64,000 nucleotides of DNA from Gavia stellata (lineage: Eukaryota; Chordata; Aves; Gaviiformes; Gaviidae): the NCBI RefSeq assembly GCF_030936135.1, contig NC_082616.1:11963001-12027000 (forward strand), given 5' to 3'. The translations under genes and the position numbers were made by a program. A model generated the notes under the pieces. It was not told the DNA's origin. It made no database searches and saw only the letters and a list, made by a program, of their open reading frames with translations. Below, piece by piece: positions 52,487-63,019 of this stretch (positions within the stretch are counted from its first letter, which is position 1; each line of letters opens with the position of its first letter).

Positions 52487-55400
52487 CCTTTGTGTGTTCA
52501 AAGTAGCCATTAGGGACACGGAGCAAGCTGACAGAGGAATGATGGCTCTGTTTTGGTTTGCTTTGTTTTAAACTCGGTGGGTCATTGCTCACCTGGGGCG
52601 TGGAGGAGCCGGTTTGGTCCCTGCCCGGCACGGGGGATGCGGACCCAACCCAAGGCACGGGGAAGGCGATGCCTGACCGCTCCAACAGTCACCCTTTGGG
52701 CGGGAGAGGGGTCGGGGTGGGCAGGGTTTGGGGCTTTGCGGCGCTGGTGACGTCACCCACAGGTGCCTGAGCCCGGTGGCAGCTCGGTGCACGTCCCACG
52801 GCTGCTCTCACCACATCTGTGCCCAGCTGCCTGCCCCGGCGCAGGCTGCCGTAACCCACGTGTGCTGCCTGCTCGTCCCGCGCCGCCGGGCAGCCCACCC
52901 GTCCCCGAGCCCCTCCAGCCCTCCCTCCGGTCCCCGGCCAGGAAAACCTCCTCCTCTTCCTCCTCTCTCTCCCTCCCTGGCCCCCGTGCCACCTTGGAGG
53001 CGTCTCGGGTGCTGCGTCTGCTCCCGCGCTCCCGGCGCTGAAAGCCAGCGACGCTCGGCAGCGAGCGCGGCACTGCGCTGCGGTAAAGGTCAGGCTCCAA
53101 AGCCGGCTCAGATAAAGCCTCGTATTTAAGGCATGTGGCTTAAACTTGATTTTATCTGCCAGCGCCGAGTGAAATAACATTTATCACAATGGGTTGGAGA
53201 AGAAGAAGAAGTCGTCATTTTTTTCCGTTGGTGTGTTGTGTAATTAAAAATGGGTTTGGTGAGCAGCTGCTCGTCGGGGGTGTGTTTTGGGGGTTGTTTT
53301 TCTTGGCAATACCGAGGGTTTTTCAGCTCGCTGGGGCTGTGCCGGCAGTGTCAGGGGTCCTTCCTCCCCAGCCGGGCACCGTCTCCTTTCCTCCATCCCT
53401 CCTCCCCGCACGCTTCCCGGTGGCAGTGAGGGTCTGCTGGGGTAGCGCAGAGGGAGGGCTGGGTGGGAGACGCAGCCGGCCAGCGCCGGCCGTTGCTGGG
53501 GGGCCTGGACGCCGCAGCGGCACGGGATCCCCGCCACCCTCGTTATTCATCCCTCTCCACCTCCCCTCTAATTTCTCCCTTCTAATTTCCCTCTGGGAGA
53601 CAAGAAAGTGCCCTACGGCTGGCGGCATCTCTGCGACACGGGTGCCGGGGGGTCCGAGGGGAGCTTTGCTAATTGGCCGTTAGCGCGTGCCGGTGCCACA
53701 GGACGAGGGCTGAGATGTGGCATCCCTGACCCAGCGTCCCCGAGGCGCCGAGGGATGGATGCTGCGGGGACTGAGGCGGCGGCGAGAGGAGGGTTTGCAA
53801 ACTCCATCTCTCCCCATCCATGTCCGCTGACGGGTGCTGTGCCGGACTGCCGAAAATTAGATGACCTTTGGGATGCGGCTTCGGCGCAAATACCTCTTAG
53901 ATGGTTCACAACAATAGGAACGAGGACAAAGTCGAAACAGATTTGTTCCAGGAGGCTGGTGCTGTGATTCACGGGGGAAAAACGCGCTCGGAGAAAGAGG
54001 GGGTGAAGCCGGCAGCTCTCACGGCTCTCCGAAAAATCGTGGGTACGCGTGAGCCCTGCAAACGCGCCGAGATCGCCAGCTTAAATTGAGGTGTTTGTAA
54101 GGACAGGCTGTTCTCGCACGACGCTTTCCCCATCACCTTTCTGTTCACATGAGCCACCCACACAGAAACCAAAATGAGCGAGGAGGAGAAAATAGACGCA
54201 GCATCTGCCTGCCGGCCCCGTGGTCCCCGGCAGCCCTCGTGCCTCTGCAAGCGTCCCCCCTCGCTCTGCCACAGCACCGTGGGCCCCCCGGGACGCTCCG
54301 CGCTCCCCGACGGAGGGGCAGAGCCTCGGGTGGCTCCGGGACCCGAGAGGGAGCGCTCGGGAGGCGGGTGGTCCCTCGCAGAGCCGCGCCGGCTCTGTGC
54401 CGCGGGTACCGCTGCCGGAGGGCCGGGAAAGGAGGCACAAGCCTGATTTTCAGCCCTGCTTCTGCCTCGCCGGCGGGACCCCGCTCTGGAAAGGTGACGG
54501 TGCTGCCAAGCCGGCAGGAGCGACCCTCGAGCCTTTCCCTTCCGCTGCTGGTTCCTGCCTTCGAATTTTTCCCTAATGAATTTTCCAAATTATTTTTTCC
54601 CACGCAAACACCCGCAGGTCCTTTTCCTTCCCATCCCGTTGGAGCGGTGTGAAGGGGATGGGAACAGAGCCACCGGAGCTGGGGCGGCTGCTGGGAGGGC
54701 GGCCAGGGATGCGCTGGCATCCGCCAAGATCAGGGTGCGGGACCACCCTGGCCCTTGCACATCAGGCACGTGCGGGGCTGCTTTTGGGGCTGGAGAAGGG
54801 GATTTCAGCCCCGGGACCTCCTGCGAGGGATGGTTTACGAGCCCAGTGCAAGCTTTTGGGAGCCAGGGCCACTTCCCGCCTCTCTCCGAACCACTTTCGT
54901 GATCCGTCTAGAGAAATTACAGCGCTCTCCCCAGCTCTCACCCGTGGCAGAGAGGTGCCAGCGCCAGCGGACGGAGCGGCATTCATCACGGAGGGCAGGG
55001 TCACCCCGGCAGCCGGCAGCACATCTATCATCCAGGCGCCTGGGCGGCGCGCGACCCCATCAGCGGCGAGGGGGAGACGCTTGGGCTAACGAGCCCCACC
55101 GAGGCCGCTGGGGACCGGAGCCGGTTCCCCGAAGGTTTGCAGCGGGGCCATCCCCTGCAGCCCGTCTCGGCGCCCGTGGCCTCGGTGGCGGCGGCAGGGC
55201 AGGGGAGCCCCGGCCTCGGCTGATAAAGGCACACCCTCGCGGTGGCAGCTGGGGGACAAGATGTCCCCAAGCGCCGCGGGCTGCTCGACGAGATCTCGGC
55301 CGGCACAGCTCGCCCGCCGCAAGCCGGGCTGCTTCGCCAGGGCTCCTCGGGGTTTTGCCGGGGCTTATTTTCATTTCCCCGACAAAATTCCCTCCCTTGC

Positions 55401-56639
55401 AGTGGCGGAAGGCGAACGGCACCAGCCACCCCTGGAGCGAGCAAAAGCGTCGGACATCTGTGTTTTTGTAAGGGTGTTTATTGACTCAGGCACCGGCTGG
55501 ACGTGGAAGCAGACGCCAGCGCCGTGCTCGGGCTTCACGCACGAGTCAACATTTGCACAGTAGCTGGGGCGAGGTGTTGAAAGGCGAGGTGTTGGCCGGA
55601 GAGAAGAGCGAGCCCCCCTGGTTTTGGGCTGGTGGGTGCCGCTGCCTGCTGGCGGGCCTGCCTGTGGCTGGGGTGGGGGGCCGCTGGGTGGGACGGGGGG
55701 CCCGTGTGCCGCCCCAGCGCCCGCTCCACCAGCGAAGCTCAGCCCCCACGGCGGCTGTGCCGGGTCCTTCCCCTCTGCGCCACAGTGGGTGTTTATCCTC
55801 CGGCTGGCGATGCTGCCGCTGCTCGAAGGATGCACCAGCTCCCGTCCCCGCACCATGCTGGGGTGTCCCGGGGTGCTCCCCCCGCACCGTCCCCCTCTCC
55901 ATCCCCGGTGCCGTGCCATCCGCCAGCGTGATGGACCCGCGGGAGGAGAGGCAAGCGGTGGAGCCGTGCAGCCCTGGTCACCTCCCAGCACCACCCCAGC
56001 CATAAACCCAGCCCCGGCCGTGTCCCCCATGCTCCAGCCCCGGCCGCGGAGCCACAAGCGGCTCCCAGCTTCGCCCAGGCTTCCCGCCGTGGCTGTGGGT
56101 TGGGGGCAGGAGGCTGCAGCCCCCAGGCCGGCACGGAGGGCGGTGGGGCCGTGGGTCTCCCCGGCTGCCGGCGGGACGCCCAGCCACGCTCCCCGGCGCG
56201 GGCGACGGGGCCGGAGGAAGCTGTGGTCGGCATCTCCCGGCTGCCAGGGCGCAGGTTTGAGTTAGTCACCACAAAATAATATTGTGATTGTTCATGCAAA
56301 ACATATCGTAAAGCGGCTGGCGGGGCTTGGGGGGGTGGTTTTTTTTCCTGCTATTATTTTTTTTCCTTCCACAGCAAAATTGGACGCTGCCGGGCAACAC
56401 TGATTGCCGGGGCCACTGGCCTCCCTCCTGCCCCGTGCACCCACAGCCTCGCGGAGGTGGGGAGCAGGGGGTGGCGGGGGGTGCAAGAGGCGCAGTGGGA
56501 GGGGGTCTGTGGTGCTGGGCTGCGCCCAAGGCGGTGCAGGGGTGGGGTGCTTGCGGGGTGCAGGGAGGTGCTCCTTAAAGGGTGGACGGGGGGTGTGCAG
56601 GGCGCATGGGAGGTGCGAGGGGCTGCGTGCAGGTGCGTG

Positions 56640-56835
56640 TGATGCGTGTGCAGAGCGAGCACACAGACATAAGGGGTGCGCGCACAGTGCGTGGCATGCG
56701 TACCGGTGTGCACAGCGCGGTGGGTGTGCAACAAGGTGTGCGGAGGGGTGTGTAAGGTGTGTGCGCGTGTAAGGGGTGTGCACGTGGTGCGCGGTGAGTG
56801 TAAGGGTGTGAGTGCGCAGCGCAGGGGTGTGTGGA
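56640..56835. repeat. Degenerate GTGTGC-rich low-complexity tract
   Basis: Irregular repeats of GGTGTGC, GTGTGCG and GTGTAAGG run for almost 200 bp and lead directly into the 33-bp minisatellite. The strand asymmetry (G and T on plus) is strong. Confidence 0.75.
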
Positions 56836-57190
56836 GGTACGTATGGGCAGTGCGGGGTGGTACGGGGAGGTATGGATGGGCAGTGTGGGGTGGTATGGGG
56901 AGGTATGGATGGGCAGTGTGGGGTGGTATGGGGAGGTATGGACAGGCAGTGTGGGGCGGTACGGGGAGGTATGGATGGGCAGTGTGGGGTGGTATGGGGA
57001 GGTATGGATGGGCAGTGCGGGGCGGTATGTGGAGGTACGGACGGCAGTGCGGGGCGGTACACGGAGGTATGGACGGGCAGTGCGGGGCGGTACAGGGAGG
57101 TACGGCCGGCAGTGCGGGGCGGTATGTGGAGGTACGGACGGCAGTGCGGGGCGGTACAGGGAGGTACGGCCGGGCCGTGCGGGGGGTGCG
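56836..57190. repeat. 33-bp G-rich minisatellite upstream of BCL2L11
   Basis: Between ten and eleven copies of a 32-33-bp unit (start GGTATGGATGGGCAGTGTGG, then GGTGGTATGGGGA) lie head to tail. The first six are 33 bp; later copies are 32-33 bp and richer in C. Because 33 is a multiple of three and the unit lacks stops, spurious long open frames run through it on both strands. G runs on the plus strand could form quadruplexes. It ends about 135 bp before the FOXO motif. Confidence 0.93.
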
Positions 57191-58150
57191 TGCGGGCACG
57201 GCCGGGCCGCAGGCGGGGCCGCGCGGGGTGGGGCGGTGGCGGCGCGGCGCCGGCGGAGGGCAGCGCGGCGCGGGCGGGCGGCCGTCGGCGGTCCGGGCCG
57301 GGCCGGGGCGGGGCGCGGCGGCGCTGTAAACACGGGGCGGGGCGGCGGCGGCGGAGGCGGCGCAGGGCCCGGGGCAGGCGCAGGGGCAGGGCCGCCGCGC
57401 ACACCGCCGCCAGCCCGCGGCCGGGCGCCCGCTCCGCCGCCAGCGGGGAGCACCGTGAGCGGGGGCCGGGGGCGAGGAGGGGCGGGCGAGGCGAGGGGGG
57501 GGGCGGCGGGACGGCGGCGGGGGGCGGCGCGGCGCGGAGCTGCCGCCTCAGCACTTTCGGCAGAACAATGGGGCCGGGCGGGGGGGCGGGAGGGGCCGGG
57601 ACGGGGCCGGCGGCGGCGGCGGCTCCGCTCCTCCTCGCCGCACGCCGCCGCTCGCCTGACGCCGTCCCGCTCCGCCCGCAGGCAGCCCCGATGGCCAAGC
57701 AGCCCCCCGAGGTGAAGGCGCAACGCGACGGCGAGGGCGGGCGGCTGCCGGCGGCGGAGGGGCCGGGCCCGGCCGCGCAGCTGCGCCCCGGCGCTCCCGC
57801 CGCCCTGCCCGGCTCCGCCGCCGCCGCCGCCACGGCGGGGCCTCCGCCGCGGGGCCCGCCCGCCAGCCCCGGCCCCTTCGCCACCCGCTCGCCCTTCTTC
57901 ATCTTCGTGCGGAGGTCGCCGCTGCTGTCGCGCTCCTCCAGCGGGTACTTCTCCTTCGACGCCGAGCGCAGCCCCGCGCCCCTCAGCTGCGACAAGGCCA
58001 CGCAGACCCCCAGCCCGCCCTCCCAGGCCCTCAGCCACTGCCTCAGCGCCATGGGTAAGCCGTGGGGCGCGGGACGGGGGGCTGCGCCCAGCGCGGGGTG
58101 CCAGGCCGGCCCGCCGGCTCCCGTCACCGGCCGCTCCCTCCCCTGCCCGG
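57180..58150. promoter_or_regulatory. BCL2L11: CpG-island promoter and non-coding exon 1 of BCL2L11
   Basis: Extremely CG-dense sequence covers the presumed start site, a non-coding first exon ending at a good donor (CACC|GTGAGC, exon end about 57454), and the coding second exon, which starts after CCGCCCGCAG at 57682. The same exon plan, with a non-coding exon before the ATG, is known for mammalian BCL2L11. The exact start site was not placed. Confidence 0.65.
57326..57332 (+). promoter_or_regulatory. FOXO-binding motif in the BCL2L11 promoter
   Basis: GTAAACA is the core forkhead element bound by FOXO factors. It stands out in an almost pure G+C context 365 bases before the ATG. FOXO3 activation of BIM through such sites on growth-factor withdrawal is established in mammals, so conservation is plausible. 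Confidence 0.55.
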
Positions 58151-61100
58151 CAGCAGCGCCCGCCGCTCCTCGCCCGCTCCGTTTTCCCCTCAGAAGGTGC
58201 CAAGCGCAGCCGTCGGTGGCCATGCCGCGCACCTGCGGCGACGCCTCCCGCATCCCACCGTCTCCTTTTCGGGATGCTGGCGGTGGTCGAGCACCCCGCT
58301 GCCGTGCCGCAGCGGCGCCCTGCCCTGCCCGAGCGCCCGCCGTACCGGCGGGACGGTTGCGAAAGGCCCCGCCGGGGCCCTGAGCCGGTGCCAGGGCGAG
58401 GCGGGGGGCACGCCGGCCGATTCGGGGCCGGCGGCGGGCTGGACGCTCGCCCGGGCAGCTGGGGGTGTGGGATTTCGGCAAGCTGGCCGGGCCCGCCGAG
58501 CAAATGCGCTGCCGGGGAACACCCGCTCATCCAGCGCGTTTTTTCAACCGTTATTATCATTTTTATTCTTTTCCGGGATGGGTCAGTCCCGGCCTGGGGA
58601 GGAGGAGGGGACAGAGTTGTTCAATCCAGCTTCCCAGCCAGGGCTGGCTCCTCGCAAGGCTTTACGCGCTGCTCTTCGCCAGGGTCTCTGCGCTGCCGCA
58701 AGGTGAGCGACTTCTCGCCGGGTTTTTTTGCGCCCGTTTCTCTCTCGGCGAGCCGCGTGGCGTCAGAGGCGCTAGGGTCAGAGAACTCCCGCTTCTTTTG
58801 GCGAAACCCGAAATTGGCGCTCGAAAGCGGTGCGGTGGCGGGCAGGCGGGTGGGTGTTTACGCGTGGCTCACCAGGTAAGGCTGGGCTTGAAGCCTCTAG
58901 TGGCGGAGGAAGCGTGCCTGCCGGAGCCGCTCCAGCCATCCAGCAATGCCTTTCCCCTCTCGTGATTAATTCCCTTTAATTGGAGGAAACCTCTTCACTT
59001 CCGCCGGGGGAAGGTGGGAGAGAGGCAGGTACCGCTTCGGTAGCGCTCCTCGGGGGATAACAAAGGCCAACTCCAAGCTTTACATGATCAAAACATCTTC
59101 TTTTTTGTTGTTGTTGTGTTTTTTTTCCCTCCCCGGTTAATGGCTGTGGTTACAGCTGCAGAGGGCTTACTGTAATATGCCCTTAGGAAAGATTTTCTGA
59201 CATTATTGCAGTAATTACAGCTTAATGCAAGTTTCACAACCTCGTGTAGCGCAAACACACGTGGCACAGCCAGGCAAGGATGCTGGAGTTCCTCGGCAGG
59301 GAGAGCCACAGCCGACGTTGTAGCAGCGAGTGACTTTTCTTTATTTTTGGTGCTCCAGGACGAAATGAAAGTTTTCCCTGATTTTTCTGAGCTCCTGCTT
59401 TTTCATCGCTGTAGCAAAGCTGTTGAAATGCTGGTTTTACTGGAGCCTTTGTTCTGTTAGTGTTGCTAGGGGCATCATCCTAAACAACTATAAGCAAACG
59501 GAGAATACTCGAGCTATTTAAATGGGACCCTTGGCTGCTCTCAGACACCATTAAGCTGGGAGTGTGGATCTGCGGAGCCGTTTTATCCCTGCTCAGGGAC
59601 TGCAACTCCCAGGCTGTGACTTACCGTGCAGCTCGGCTCAAGAAAGGGCCGTGGGTTTGCCCTGGGCACCTCTTCTTGGTCCCCTTGCCTTGGTGGTGTC
59701 CCGCCGGATGCGTGCCGTTAAGTTTTCCGCACGGAAACGGGTCAGTCCCTCTGCAAGGAAGCGAAGGGTATAATTTTTTTTCGTTGTGTTTTTACGTGCT
59801 GATTTTTATCTGTTGTAAGGCACTGAGTGTGGGCTGAGAGATGGAGAGTTTCTCTAGGAAGCGTAAGCAAGTGGCCTTTAATAATAATAACAACAATAAA
59901 CAGGCGTTTCCTGTAAGCAAGAGCAGTTTGTGTGCGATAGGTGCTCTCAGCCCCTCCCGTGGGCTGTTCCCAAGGCTGGTCGAGCAAAGCGAGCTCGTGC
60001 TCAGCCCTGAAGCTGCCGCTTCTAAATATCGCAGAACCTTCCCCGAAGTTTTCAGTGATGACGACCCAAATAATAATTAAGCGCTGAAGGTGCCCATGCC
60101 GGACAAAAAAGGTGGAGGCAGCCCTGGGGAATTACGGGATGCCTGCGGTTGTGTGCGGGTGCGTGAGCGAGCGCTGATTGCTGGAGGAGGAGCTGTTCCT
60201 GGCATGGGAGGTGGTGGGCAGCGATGCTTCGGGGTGTCTCGCTTCTCTGCGGCAGCCTCCAAAGCCATTTCTTTTTTTTTTTTTTGGGAAATGAGACAAA
60301 AGCAGCGAGGAGATGTTGTGGGATGGGAGGTGGGAAGAGCTGGCTCAGTGTATCTGGGAAGATGCTTTTGGGGATGAGTAGGAGAGGAGCAGGGATGTGT
60401 GCGTCGTGCGTGGGGATGGCGTGCCTGTGGGAACGCTCGCCGTAAAGTCACCCGAGATGAGAATCCCACCCTTTGGTGGGGCTGTGTGAGTCTTAGGCTA
60501 ATATTTCAAGTCTTTGGCTCTTAACGGGAGCCGAGTGTTTCGTTTGGTTGGGTTTTTTGTTCAAAGAGCAGCTCTGTCTAAAGGCACAGGAGCGAAGGGT
60601 TTGCCTGCAGGTTTTTGGGATGTATTTGGAGTAGGCGCATGCAAGTGCTCTGTAAATGGGTTTTCCCGGTGCTGTTTTGATCCCGGTGTGTTCTCCTGCG
60701 CTGTGGAAGAGGGGAGAGAAGCACTGTGAACTTCTCCTTGCCTGTGAAGGAGATCTGCCGGGTGTAATAGGTGAATTTAAGGGGAAAACCTCGAGCCGAG
60801 ACGCTGGTGGTGTCATTCCTTTTGCTCTCATTTCGGGAGCCGCTGCTGTTTTCTCCCTGAGTTTTGTGTGCAGTTCATCTGAAGCCGTTCTCCAAGGACG
60901 TTTTCTTGGGGAGGGTTTGGCTGACCAAGCCTGGGAGGTGGAGGTGCAATTTGGGATTGCGTTTGGTGGTTTTTTCTTTTTTTTTCTTTGCTTCTAAGCT
61001 GGTACGACAGCACTGCTGTGCTGGTCCCCAGCTGGAGCATCCCATGGGCTAGAGCCAGATGTAGGCGTCCCGGGGGTGCTGGTGGCCTCTTGGTTTGTCC

Positions 61101-63019
61101 CCGTCCCCACGGCAGCCGTCTCGCCAGCGGTGGCGGGTGCCAGCTCGCGGTATGACTGGGGGCCCCCCGAAAGTGCCTCTGACGGGTTTTGGGACCAGTT
61201 ATGACTGGACCCTTTTGACGCTGCTGTTCGGCAGCGCCACAGAAAGTCCTTTCTGAAAACCTCAGCCCGATTTCGCTCTCAGCCACCAACCCCCAGCCTT
61301 CACCTCTTGAGCGGATGAGCTCTTGGGTGCGATGCTGGGGTGGGGGGAAAGGATGGAGAAGGGGGAAAGGACGGAGAGGGAGCGGTACCTCTCCCCCTCG
61401 CAGTGTTCTCTGCATCCCTGGGTCTCTTTGCATCTTTTTGCCCCAACTCCATGCCCCCCCCCCCCCGCTTAGCCCTTGCTGGGAAAGGCAGCCCATGGCC
61501 AGCTCTGGTGATGACGGTGGGATTTTGGATGGTCGCCCCGCCCCAGCTGAAATCCTGTTTGCATTCCCGGAGCGCTGGGGTGGAGTATCGCGAGGGCTGT
61601 GCCGCGTTTCATTCACCAGCGAGGAAAATAAATACGCCAGGGCCGTCCCCGGGCAGGCGGCGGGTACTACTCCTGCGCTACTACAGCGTGAAAACAAAAC
61701 AGATCCTTGAGCCAAGCAGTGCTAGTTTGGCTCGGAAATACATTTTCCAGTCAGGTTGGAGCCAGGCTTTTATTGAAATCTTTTTTTTTTTTTTACTGCC
61801 CCACTAATCCTTTGAATATTTTGAGATTGGAAGCTATTTCTGTTCCCTTGTGATTCCCTCTAAGCTGTCGTGCCAAAACGCTCTATTTTGTTTTGTGCGG
61901 TGTTTTTTTCTGGGTTGAGTGGGGTTGGGGTTTTTTTGGTTGGTGGTTTTTTTTTCCTTAAGGCTGTGATTCTTGCTCGGATCCCGCCCTTGGGTTTGCG
62001 GGAGGGGAAAGAGGCAGCGCAGGTACCGTACAGGGTACCTGGGTCACAGGCTGCTCCTTTCTCCCCCAGCTATTTGGGGGATTATGCAGTGGCTTTATCA
62101 CATGTCTAACATGTCTTAAAATGCAGACTAAAATAGCTATGCATAGTACAGTATAATTGAGGCATTAGCTCTCTTTCTTTCTTTTATAAGCCAGCACTGC
62201 TTTCTTGCGTCGGGTTTGTTTTCTGCTAAAATGCTGTTGGAGAGGGAGTGCCCCAGTTCCCTCCTGCAGATGGAAACTCCTTCGGTTTGCTGGACGCGCG
62301 GTTTCTCAGCGTACAAATCCAATTGTGGCTTTCTTCTCAGTGCGACAAAACCAATCGTTTTCCTTTTCTCCTTGGGCACTTTGGAGCTGTTTGGGGAAGA
62401 AATGTGAGAATTCGATTAAACTGTCGGGACAGAGGGTTTTTAAGGTTAGAGAAGAAGTTGCTGCTGTGCCTGTGAGAAAAGAAAATGATTTAGAAAGAGG
62501 GGGAAGAGAAGGTTTTGCGAGGGAAAGAAATTGGAGAGTGGCATCTCGGCTTTCCTCCCTGTTTAAGAGGGGACCAACGCTTGGATGTGCCAGAGGAGAT
62601 GCTCCTAAGGGAAGCCTATAATAAAAAAATGAATGAATGAAAGCCTAATAATAATATCATAAAAATAATAAGGGATAAAAGCCTCTCCTGGGGTGCACAT
62701 CTTATGCAACGAGTCCCATTTGCGCTGCATACCATGTACAGGCCCTAGCAGCTTGGCACCTGCACAACACCTAGGAACTGTATTTAAAAAGTAGTAATAA
62801 TAACAACAAAATAGTAGTAGTCCATTGACTCTTGCCAAGTTTAACAGAGTATTTATTTTTTGTTGTTGTTCTTCTGTTTCAACTGCTCCGGTTTTGTTCC
62901 GTGCAGCTTCCTGGCGGCAGTCTCCCTCGCTAGCAGAAGACATACAGCCCGAAATTTGGATTGCACAGGAGCTGAGGCGCATCGGAGACGAGTTCAATGC
63001 CTCTTACTGTCCGAGAAGG
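57691..63019 (+). CDS. BCL2L11: BH3-only apoptosis activator BIM, first two coding exons, 3' end off window
   Basis: Pro-apoptotic protein that binds BCL-2-family members at mitochondria. Coding exon A is 57691-58054 and coding exon B 62907-63019, joined through phase 1 (G + CT). Together they give 159 residues. Seen: the MAKQP start, an Ala/Pro/Gly-rich segment (residues 21-60) longer in Ala than in mammals, [14 protein letters not shown] with a Ser-Pro site at residue 67 equivalent to the ERK site, RSSSGYFSF (81-89), which in mammals serves degradation, and DKATQTP (101-107), the LC8 dynein-light-chain motif. The last exon with the membrane-anchoring tail is not in the window. The ATG is the first in the exon after the non-coding exon 1 and matches the family. 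Confidence 0.96.
58055..62906 (+). other. BCL2L11: BCL2L11 intron between the LC8-site and BH3 exons
   Basis: This 4.85-kb intron has no recognised gene or CR1. AT-rich patches in the otherwise GC-rich intron, near 59085-59240 (many TAATTACAG-like and ATTA cores) and 62100-62165, look like candidate conserved non-coding elements but were not tested. Short homopolymers (T runs, a C run at 61455-61467) also occur. Confidence 0.6.
62907..63019 (+). CDS. BCL2L11: BIM BH3 exon
   Basis: The exon is bounded by CGTGCAG and GGTAACTT (donor GTAACT) and ends in phase 0. It encodes the BH3 helix [20 protein letters not shown], nearly identical to mammalian BIM, with the conserved Leu144, Ile147, Gly148, Asp149 and Phe151. 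The segment before it ([11 protein letters not shown]) and the end (SYCPRR) differ from mammals. Inclusion of this exon decides whether the product can kill. Confidence 0.96.

Larger units (their letters stand above)
47240..56640. other. Gene-poor interval between BUB1 and BCL2L11
   Basis: No exon of a known protein was recognised here on either strand. GC content rises to the right, and many overlapping open frames of 60-190 codons appear on both strands, as expected where stop codons are rare. No CR1 was recognised. In human the acyl-CoA oxidase-like gene ACOXL lies between the orthologous neighbours; nothing resembling an acyl-CoA oxidase was seen. Features worth noting are the palindrome at 50717-50793, a homeodomain-motif cluster at 52020-52240 and an AT-rich patch near 53100-53190. 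Confidence 0.6.

Noticed and set aside
56812-58383. Stop-free plus-strand frame of 523 codons
   Set aside because: It has the same cause (GC-rich island plus minisatellite). It includes the BIM exon only because no splice sites are applied.
56292-58481. Stop-free minus-strand frame of 729 codons rich in Pro, His and Arg
   Set aside because: It runs through the BCL2L11 CpG island and the 33-bp minisatellite, whose period is a multiple of three. It has no domain and overlaps the true BIM exon on the other strand.
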